A stretch of DNA of 6,713 nucleotides, from contig DRPD01000352.1 of the NCBI GenBank assembly GCA_011374735.1, forward strand, positions 1 to 6,713. The letters run 5' to 3'. How positions within the stretch are numbered: position 1 is the first letter of the stretch; each line of letters starts with the position of its first letter. The notes under the pieces were generated by a model that made no database searches, had not been told where the DNA came from, and was given only the letters and a program-made list of their open reading frames with translations. The DNA is from Thermopetrobacter sp. GTDB taxonomy: Bacteria > Pseudomonadota > Alphaproteobacteria > Rhizobiales > Aestuariivirgaceae. The position numbers and the translations under genes were made by a program. Positions 1 through 6,713 of this stretch are shown in pieces.

Positions 1-341
1 ATGTGAAACAGCGAATCGAGATTGGTGGCGATCACCGCCCGCCATTGCTCCTCGTCCATCTTGTGCAGGAAGGCGTCGCGGGTGATCCCGGCGTTGTTGA
101 CCAGCACGTCCACCGGCCCCAGCTCCTCCTCCACCTGCGCCACGCCGTCGGCGCAGGCCGCCGCGTCGGCCACGTCCCAGCGATAGACGGCGACCCCCGT
201 ATCCTGCGCGAAGGCCTGAGCCGCTTCCGTGTTGCCGGCATAGGTCGCCGCCACGGTGTATCCCGCCTCCTGCAGGGCGCGCGCCATGGCCGCCCCCAGG
301 CCCCGCGTGCCGCCGGTGACCAATGCCGTGCGTGCCGTCAT
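1..341 (-). CDS. phaB: Acetoacetyl-CoA reductase (SDR family), N-terminal part
   Basis: Short-chain dehydrogenase/reductase that reduces acetoacetyl-CoA to (R)-3-hydroxybutyryl-CoA with NADPH, the second step of polyhydroxybutyrate synthesis, in the cytoplasm. Only the first 113 codons are present; the 3' end lies beyond the left edge, so the catalytic Ser/Tyr/Lys cannot be seen. Visible features are the Rossmann nucleotide-binding loop TGGTRGLG (residues 9-16), the WDVAD segment (55-59) after the third strand, NNAG (82-85), and GITRDAFLHKM (85-95). That last segment separates PhaB enzymes from FabG-type ketoreductases. The ATG at 341 is preceded by the purine-rich ribosome binding sequence GGAAGAGGTG, ending 6 nt before the start. 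It lies 22 nt downstream of the thiolase stop, so the two are almost certainly co-transcribed. A related 3-oxoacyl-ACP reductase is the only realistic alternative, and the thiolase neighbour argues against it. Confidence 0.93.
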   Translation of the reverse strand, partial: MTARTALVTGGTRGLGAAMARALQEAGYTVAATYAGNTEAAQAFAQDTGVAVYRWDVADAAACADGVAQVEEELGPVDVLVNNAGITRDAFLHKMDEEQWRAVIATNLDSLFH

Positions 342-363
342 GGTGACACCTCTTCCCTTGTTC

Positions 364-1551
364 TCAGCCGCGTTCCACGCACAGCGCGACGCCCATGCCG
401 CCACCGATGCACAAGGTGGCCAGCCCGCGCCGCGCCTCGCGGCGCCGCATTTCATGCAGCAGCGTGGTCAGGATGCGCGCCCCGGAGGCGCCGATCGGAT
501 GGCCGATGGCGATCGCCCCGCCATTGACGTTGACGATCTCCTCGTCCCAGCCCATCTCGCGGTTCACGGCGATGGCCTGCGCCGCGAACGCCTCGTTGGC
601 CTCCACCAGATCCAGATCGTCCACGCCCCAGCCGGCTTTTTCAAGTGCCCGCCGGGAGGCCGCCACCGGCCCGATCCCCATGATCGCCGGATCCACCCCC
701 GACTGGCCCCACGCGACGATGCGCGCCAGCGGCGTGAGGCCGCGTTTTTCCGCTTCGCCTTCCGACATCAGGATCAGCGCCGCCGCGCCGTCGTTGATGC
801 CCGACGCGTTGCCCGCCGTCACCGTGCCGTCCTTCCTGAACACCGGCCGCAGCCGCGCCAGATCGTCGAGGGTCACGCCCTCGCGGATGTATTCGTCCTC
901 GTCCACCACCGTCTCGCCCTTGCGGGTGGAGATGGTCACCGGCGCGATCTCTTCCCTGAAACGCCCCGCGCGGCGCGCCGCCGCCGCCTTGTGCTGCGAG
1001 GCCACGGCGAAGGCGTCCTGCTCCTCGCGGCCGATCTGCCAGCGTTCGGCCACGTTCTCCGCCGTGATGCCCATGTGGCAATCGTTGAAGGCATCCCACA
1101 GCCCGTCGTGCACCATGGTGTCCACCATCCGCGCCTCGCCCATGCGCACCCCGGAGCGCAGGTGCGCCGCGTGCGGCGCGTTGGACATCGATTCCATGCC
1201 GCCGGCGGCGACGATCGCCGCCTCGCCCAGCGCGATCTGCTGCATCGCCAGCGCCACCGCCCGCAGGCCCGACCCGCACACCTGGTTCATCCCCCACGCC
1301 GTGCTCTCTTGCCGCATGCCGGCCGCCAGCGCCGCCTGCCGGGGCGGGTTCTGGCCGCCCGTGGCGTTCAGCACCTGGCCGAGAATGGCCTCGTCGATGT
1401 CTGCGGGATCGATGCCGGTCCGCGCCGCCGCCGCCTTCAGCGCCACGGCCCCCAGCTCTTGGGCGGCCAGGGCGGCCAGCGCGCCGTTGAAGGCACCCAC
1501 CGGCGTGCGCGCCGCGGCGGCGATCACCACCGGTTCCACCTGCCTGCTCAT
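364..1551 (-). CDS. phaA: Acetyl-CoA acetyltransferase (beta-ketothiolase)
   Basis: Biosynthetic thiolase, 395 residues, the usual family length. It condenses two acetyl-CoA into acetoacetyl-CoA for polyhydroxybutyrate synthesis. All catalytic elements are present: the nucleophile Cys92 in VCGSG (91-95), Asn319 in EANEAF (317-322), His351 in GHPIG (350-354) and the proton-shuttling Cys381 in CIGGGMG (381-387). Each sits exactly three residues later than in the well-studied Zoogloea enzyme (Cys89, Asn316, His348, Cys378). The thiolase signature [12 protein letters not shown] spans 341-352. The open frame extends 34 codons further upstream to 1653. I chose the ATG at 1551 because AGGGAGG lies just before it, the protein then begins at the conserved [12 protein letters not shown] segment, and the extension would overlap a probable promoter. 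It ends in TGA, and phaB follows after 22 nt. A degradative AtoB-type role is possible, but the phaB neighbour favours synthesis. Confidence 0.95.
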   Translation of the reverse strand: MSRQVEPVVIAAAARTPVGAFNGALAALAAQELGAVALKAAAARTGIDPADIDEAILGQVLNATGGQNPPRQAALAAGMRQESTAWGMNQVCGSGLRAVALAMQQIALGEAAIVAAGGMESMSNAPHAAHLRSGVRMGEARMVDTMVHDGLWDAFNDCHMGITAENVAERWQIGREEQDAFAVASQHKAAAARRAGRFREEIAPVTISTRKGETVVDEDEYIREGVTLDDLARLRPVFRKDGTVTAGNASGINDGAAALILMSEGEAEKRGLTPLARIVAWGQSGVDPAIMGIGPVAASRRALEKAGWGVDDLDLVEANEAFAAQAIAVNREMGWDEEIVNVNGGAIAIGHPIGASGARILTTLLHEMRRREARRGLATLCIGGGMGVALCVERG

Positions 1552-1556
1552 GAACG

Positions 1557-1563
1557 GCCTCCC
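1557..1563 (-). promoter_or_regulatory. Ribosome binding site of phaA
   Basis: On the minus strand the purine-rich stretch AGGGAGG precedes the ATG at 1551 by about 5 nt. It selects this start over the upstream in-frame ATG at 1653, which has no comparable sequence and lies on the far side of the predicted promoter. Confidence 0.7.
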
Positions 1564-1605
1564 TCGTGCCGGGCCGCCCGCAGCCGCTGGCCGGCGGCCA
1601 TGATC

Positions 1606-1621
1606 GCGTGTGCATCCACGC
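1606..1621 (-). promoter_or_regulatory. Dyad over the predicted phaA start point (candidate operator)
   Basis: GCGTG and CACGC form perfect 5-nt inverted arms around a 6-nt centre containing the palindrome TGCA. The dyad begins 3 nt downstream of the predicted -10 hexamer and covers the expected transcription start near 1618, a normal place for a repressor site. The binding protein is unknown. The arms are short and G+C-rich, so chance is a real alternative. Confidence 0.3.
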
Positions 1622-1624
1622 TTA

Positions 1625-1653
1625 ATTAAAGGAGGCCGGCCGCCGCCCGGCAA
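1625..1653 (-). promoter_or_regulatory. Predicted sigma-70-type promoter for phaA-phaB
   Basis: Reading the minus strand, TTGCCG (1653-1648, four of six consensus positions) is followed after exactly 17 nt by TTTAAT (1630-1625, five of six consensus positions). Transcription would start near 1618, leaving a leader of about 67 nt before the phaA ATG. TTTAATTAA is the only strongly A+T-rich island in the 142-nt gap between the EAL gene and phaA. The phaA-phaB pair therefore probably has its own promoter and does not depend wholly on readthrough. The spacer also contains GCCGG and CCGGC arms, which could form a small hairpin after the stop of the upstream gene. This is a prediction from motif and spacing only. 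Confidence 0.5.
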
Positions 1654-1693
1654 CGCGGCAATTGGTCTATCAGACGAAAGGGGAGGGAACCGC

Positions 1694-3703
1694 TCAACCG
1701 CCGCGCAATTGCGCCAGCAGCGCCTTCAGCTTGCGCAATTCGTCATCGAGTTGCCCGGATAACGTGGCCAGGTCATCGCCGGCATTGGCACGGGTTGGGC
1801 CTTCCGCGCCGGTCGTGGTGGCCTCCACCTCTGCCGGCGCATCCGCCACCCCCCGCGGCTCGACGCATTTCGGGCAGGCCGCCTGCAGCAGGTCGCTCTT
1901 GTCCGCGCCGGACAGCAGGGCGTCTTGCAGGCGAGACGTCTCCAGTTCCGGCGCCGGCCACGGTTTGCCCACGTCGGCCGCCCCGAACAAGTGCCCTTGC
2001 AGGCCGCGCACCCCCCACTCGCGCAGCAACGCCGCGTCCTCCTCGCCGCGCACCCATTCCGCCACCACCGTGAAGCCGATCTTGTCGGCCATGTCGATGA
2101 GGGCGCGCACGAAATGGGCGTTTTCCTGATTTTCCGTCAGGTCGTGGCAGTAGCTGCCATCGAGTTTCACCACGTCGGGTTTGAGCAGCTTCAGCCCCTT
2201 GTAGGACGTGTACCCGGAGCCGAAATCGTCAATCGCCACCTCGCAGCCCAGCTCCCGCAATTGGCCGATGAAGGCGGCGATCACCTCCGGTTCGTCCAGT
2301 GTCGCCGTCTCGGTGATCTCGATCAGCAGCCGGGTGGCGAGATCATCGTGCCCGGCGATCAGGTCGAGCAAGCGGCGCTGCCAGAACGGATCGAGCGCCG
2401 TGTAGCCGGAGAGGTTGATCGACAGCCGCGCCGCCGGATGGTCGCGCAAGGTGATGAGCGCCAGCTCCGCCACCGTGAAGTCGATCAGCCGGATGATCCC
2501 CAGCTTCTCCGCCAGCGGGATCAGATGCACCGCCGGCACGATCCGCCCGTCGTCCTGCTTCAGGCGCAGCAGCGCCTCGTGGAACCACGGCTTGCCGTTT
2601 TCGGCGTCGATGACCGGCTGAAAGGCGAGGGTGAAGCGATGATTGTGCAGCGCGTCGATGATGTCCGCCGTCAGCCGCGCGTTGATGCGCCGTTCCGAGG
2701 AACGCTTGCTGTCTTCTTCATAGATGGCGAACCGGCACAGCGGCTGGCGGCGCGCCTTGCTGAGGGCTTCCTCGGCGCAGAACAGGGCCTCCTCCACATC
2801 CGTCGCCATGTCCGGCAGGATGACGCCGCCGACGCTGGCCATCGCCCACACCGGCCCGGTCTCCGTTTCCAGCACCCGGGTGTTCACCGACATCAGGAAG
2901 CGCCGGATGGCGACGTTGAGATCCTCCAGCGTGCAGTCGTTGACGATCAGCCCGAACCGCGAATCGCCCAGGTGCGCCACCGTGTCGCCGCTGCGCGCCA
3001 CCTCGCGCAGCCGCCGCCCGATCAGCGCCAGCAGCTCGCCGGCCCGGCGGTGGCCGTAGGCGTCGATGATGACGTCGAGATTGTCCACCGACACCGCCAC
3101 GAAGGCGAACGAGCCGCCGTTGTCGCGATAGCCCTTGAAGGATTCCTCCAGCGCCTCCATCAGCCCGTGATGGGTCAGCAGTCCGGAGTTGGGGTCGCGC
3201 AACATGATGCCGCGTCCGTTGCGCATGGCGGTGGCCTGGCCCAGGCGGCGCACCACGCCGCGCACGATGGCCGGCTTGCCCTCCGCGCCGGCGTGCCAGC
3301 GCCCGCAATCCTCCACCCTGACCGGCGCGCCGTCCGCGTCCGTCGATTTCAGGGTGTATTCGATGGCGAAGCGCACCCCGTCGCCGTGATCCGTGGCGCG
3401 GGTATACATCACCGTGTCATAGCGGGTGGTCAGGTTGTCGTTTTCCAGCAAGGCGGCGTAGCCGCGGCCGCTGGCGATCCGCTCCATGGTGTCTTCGTCG
3501 ATGCCCAGCACCCGCCACGCCCCGTCGCTCCAGATCAGGCGGTCTTCGTCGATCAGCCAGCAATAGGCCGCCTCGTCCACCGCCGCCAGCGCGTCCTGAA
3601 TACAGGCCGCCGCCGACTCCGGCGCCGCGCATACGCCCTTGTCCGGGCCTTGTTTTTGTTGGGTCAGGCTCAAGATCGCGCCCCCTCTTGCAGTGAATGT
3701 CAT
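1694..3703 (-). CDS. PAS-GGDEF-EAL protein, predicted c-di-GMP phosphodiesterase
   Basis: Cytoplasmic signalling protein of 669 residues (numbered from the ATG at 3703). No signal peptide or membrane segment is visible. Residues about 40-155 look like a PAS sensor domain. A GGDEF domain (about 165-330) has GDSRF (246-250) where the cyclase signature should be, so it is probably inactive, but RSGD (237-240) matches the RxxD c-di-GMP inhibitory site at the normal 5-residue spacing. The EAL domain (about 340-580) keeps the residues needed for c-di-GMP hydrolysis: Glu376 in EALLR, Asn430, Glu462 and Glu465 in EITE, Asp492-Asp493 in DDFG, Lys513 and Asp515, Glu549, and Gln569 in QG. The usual AEGVE box reads AEWVR (548-552), an uncommon change. 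The tail has a CPKC pair (610-613) and a short probable coiled coil (645-667). A TTG start at 3673 is also plausible. The gene lies 142 nt upstream of phaA, on the same strand. Confidence 0.92.
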   Translation of the reverse strand: MTFTARGGAILSLTQQKQGPDKGVCAAPESAAACIQDALAAVDEAAYCWLIDEDRLIWSDGAWRVLGIDEDTMERIASGRGYAALLENDNLTTRYDTVMYTRATDHGDGVRFAIEYTLKSTDADGAPVRVEDCGRWHAGAEGKPAIVRGVVRRLGQATAMRNGRGIMLRDPNSGLLTHHGLMEALEESFKGYRDNGGSFAFVAVSVDNLDVIIDAYGHRRAGELLALIGRRLREVARSGDTVAHLGDSRFGLIVNDCTLEDLNVAIRRFLMSVNTRVLETETGPVWAMASVGGVILPDMATDVEEALFCAEEALSKARRQPLCRFAIYEEDSKRSSERRINARLTADIIDALHNHRFTLAFQPVIDAENGKPWFHEALLRLKQDDGRIVPAVHLIPLAEKLGIIRLIDFTVAELALITLRDHPAARLSINLSGYTALDPFWQRRLLDLIAGHDDLATRLLIEITETATLDEPEVIAAFIGQLRELGCEVAIDDFGSGYTSYKGLKLLKPDVVKLDGSYCHDLTENQENAHFVRALIDMADKIGFTVVAEWVRGEEDAALLREWGVRGLQGHLFGAADVGKPWPAPELETSRLQDALLSGADKSDLLQAACPKCVEPRGVADAPAEVEATTTGAEGPTRANAGDDLATLSGQLDDELRKLKALLAQLRGG
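3671..3689 (-). promoter_or_regulatory. Strong ribosome binding site with alternative TTG start of the PAS-GGDEF-EAL gene
   Basis: On the minus strand AAGAGGGGG (3689-3681) lies 7 nt before an in-frame TTG (3673-3671). The ATG at 3703 has only G+C-rich sequence in front of it (GCGCCCGGCC) and no recognisable ribosome binding site. If TTG is used, the protein begins MSLTQQKQ and is 659 residues, losing ten residues outside any domain. The choice also moves the leader: the 16-nt palindrome at 3735-3750 would then lie 61 nt upstream of the start, not 31. Confidence 0.45.
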
Positions 3704-3734
3704 GGCCGGGCGCCATTACAACGGAAAAACGTAA

Positions 3735-3750
3735 ATGATTGACCAATCAT
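3735..3750. promoter_or_regulatory. 16-nt palindrome, candidate operator
   Basis: ATGATTG and CAATCAT are perfect 7-nt inverted arms separated by only 2 nt. The site lies 31 nt upstream of the ATG at 3703, inside the leader or promoter of the PAS-GGDEF-EAL gene. Its length, close spacing and A+T content amid G+C-rich DNA are typical of sites for dimeric repressors with a helix-turn-helix, such as the TetR or MarR families. I cannot identify the regulator. A TTGGTC hexamer overlapping it on the minus strand could be part of a promoter, but no good -10 follows at standard spacing. Confidence 0.5.
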
Positions 3751-3828
3751 GGCCCCCGAAGCGCGCTGTCCCGAAATGATACGCCAATGTTGACGGCCGC
3801 CCCGTCACGCGAGCGCCCGGGCGCGGCG

Positions 3829-3858
3829 CTTGTGGTCTGGCTGGCGGCCGCCCACAAG
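3829..3858. repeat. 7-bp inverted repeat
   Basis: CTTGTGG (3829-3835) and CCACAAG (3852-3858) are perfect inverted arms with a 16-nt spacer. The right arm also overlaps a second small dyad, CCACA (3852-3856) with TGTGG (3860-3864), so two mutually exclusive hairpins are possible. There is no following T-run, so it is not an intrinsic terminator. Role unknown. Confidence 0.4.
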
Positions 3859-3865
3859 ATGTGGT

Positions 3866-3919
3866 GAGAACGAATCCTGAATCCTGGCCGGTTTAGTGAT
3901 TCGCCCCCGGTTCGTTCTC
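3866..3919. repeat. 9-bp inverted repeat with 36-nt spacer
   Basis: GAGAACGAA (3866-3874) and TTCGTTCTC (3911-3919) are exact inverted copies. The spacer holds a tandem GAATCCT repeat (3872-3885, overlapping the left arm) and the inner arms CGAATC (3871-3876) and GATTCG (3898-3903). The site sits near the middle of the divergent region and could be two half-sites for a DNA-binding protein or the stem of a transcript structure. Function is not known. Confidence 0.5.
3872..3902. promoter_or_regulatory. Cluster of three GANTC (CcrM-type) methylation sites
   Basis: GANTC occurs at 3872-3876, 3879-3883 and 3898-3902. I count only six others in the window (at 13, 1190, 2961, 3142, 3615 and 4143). 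In alphaproteobacteria with the CcrM methyltransferase, GANTC is avoided generally and is functional in some promoters, where methylation state ties transcription to the replication cycle. The cluster fits that pattern, but CcrM itself is not in the window, so the role is inferred. Confidence 0.4.
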
Positions 3920-3964
3920 GCGCCGTTCCGGTGGTGAACGGGGCGGCCCGCATTCGCGCACGGG

Positions 3965-4003
3965 CCGTTAACGCTTCATCAACCATGAAGCGCCGCCGTT
4001 AAC
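3965..4003. promoter_or_regulatory. CCGTTAAC direct repeat flanking an 8-bp hairpin; CtrA-like box
   Basis: CCGTTAAC occurs at 3965-3972 and again at 3996-4003, exactly 31 nt apart, close to three turns of the helix. Between them CGCTTCAT (3972-3979) and ATGAAGCG (3985-3992) form a perfect 8-bp stem with a 5-nt loop. Within the block, TTAA (3968-3971), 7 nt, then TCAAC (3979-3983) matches the alphaproteobacterial CtrA consensus TTAA-N7-TTAAC with one mismatch. It lies about 150-185 nt upstream of the helicase start. Either a regulator site or a structured leader is possible. Confidence 0.4.
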
Positions 4004-4079
4004 TTCCGGACGCCGGGCGCACCCGCGGCCAGCCGCCGCCGAACGGGCATCGCGCCACGTTCCCGGCATGTTCCAATGG

Positions 4080-4108
4080 TTGACGGGCCGTGCCGAAACG
4101 GCGCAAAA
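4080..4108 (+). promoter_or_regulatory. Weak candidate promoter of the helicase gene
   Basis: TTGACG (4080-4085) matches five of six positions of the -35 consensus. After 17 nt comes GCAAAA (4103-4108), a poor -10. A start near 4115 would leave a leader of about 35 nt before the ATG at 4150. The spacer contains a small GCCGT/ACGGC dyad (4087-4091 and 4098-4102). The call rests mainly on the -35 and its position. Confidence 0.25.
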
Positions 4109-4149
4109 CGCCCCTCAGCGCAATCCACGCAAATCCGCTCGCGAGTCCG

Positions 4150-6713
<2,564 letters not shown>

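Larger units (their letters stand above)
3704..4149. other. Divergent intergenic region, 446 nt, rich in dyads
   Basis: This stretch separates the minus-strand PAS-GGDEF-EAL gene from the plus-strand helicase gene and must carry the promoters of both. I find no convincing protein-coding gene in it; the short open frames have no ribosome binding site and no recognisable protein. It is visibly more A+T-rich than the genes in places. It contains a 16-nt palindrome (3735-3750), a 7-bp inverted repeat (3829-3858), a 9-bp inverted repeat (3866-3919) enclosing three GANTC sites, a CCGTTAAC direct repeat around an 8-bp hairpin (3965-4003), and a TTGACG hexamer (4080-4085). Each is listed separately. 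Confidence 0.8.

Noticed and set aside
256..1629. Long plus-strand open frames opposite phaA and phaB
   Set aside because: The minus strand has complete thiolase and reductase motifs at exact family spacing. The plus-strand products are Arg/His/Pro-rich with no family resemblance.
1622..1641. PacI (TTAATTAA) and FseI (GGCCGGCC) recognition sequences side by side, suggesting a cloning junction
   Set aside because: The A+T part is explained as a promoter -10 at correct spacing to a -35, GGCCGGCC is likely by chance in such G+C-rich DNA, and genes on both sides are in a natural order with no vector sequence.
1635..1651. GCCGG/CCGGC hairpin followed by CTCCTTTAATT as a terminator of the EAL gene
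   Set aside because: The stem is only 5 bp and the T-run is short and broken. The same bases form the spacer and -10 of a better-supported promoter, so I do not list it as a terminator.
1925..3742. 605-codon plus-strand open frame opposite the PAS-GGDEF-EAL gene
   Set aside because: It is a shadow of a well-supported minus-strand gene whose EAL catalytic residues are all in order.
3747..3986. Small 79-codon minus-strand open frame in the intergenic region
   Set aside because: No recognisable ribosome binding site or protein resemblance, and it overlaps the inverted repeats. Frames of this length are common by chance in G+C-rich DNA.

Overview
The window comes from a G+C-rich bacterium, most likely an alphaproteobacterium. 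The evidence is the strong G/C bias at third codon positions, a phaA-phaB type gene pair, a PAS-GGDEF-EAL protein, and a long SUV3/MgpS-like helicase of the kind typical of that class. GANTC sites (the CcrM methylation sequence of alphaproteobacteria) are sparse in the genes and clustered in the one long intergenic region. I cannot name the genus from sequence alone.

Layout. Minus strand, read right to left: a c-di-GMP signalling protein (3703 to 1694), a 142-nt gap holding a credible promoter, an acetyl-CoA acetyltransferase (1551 to 364), a 22-nt gap, and the first 113 codons of an acetoacetyl-CoA reductase (341 to the left edge). Plus strand: a large SF2 helicase starts at 4150 and runs off the right edge after 854 codons. 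Between the two divergent units lies a 446-nt intergenic region (3704-4149). It holds no convincing gene but an unusual density of dyads and repeats: a 16-nt palindrome, a 7-bp and a 9-bp inverted repeat, three GANTC sites in 31 nt, and two CCGTTAAC copies flanking a perfect 8-bp hairpin.

How the genes work together. PhaA condenses two acetyl-CoA to acetoacetyl-CoA and PhaB reduces it with NADPH to (R)-3-hydroxybutyryl-CoA, the monomer for polyhydroxybutyrate. The polymerase gene (phaC) is not in the window. The upstream gene encodes a predicted c-di-GMP phosphodiesterase: its EAL active-site residues are present, while its GGDEF signature is degenerate but keeps an RxxD inhibitory-site motif. 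The two-gene pha unit has its own probable promoter, so any link between c-di-GMP and polymer synthesis is only suggested by position. The divergent helicase is probably an RNA helicase with a housekeeping role in RNA metabolism.

I see no mobile element, CRISPR array, RNA gene or obvious new multi-gene system. The most interesting material is regulatory: the divergent intergenic region, and the promoter-plus-dyad in front of phaA.
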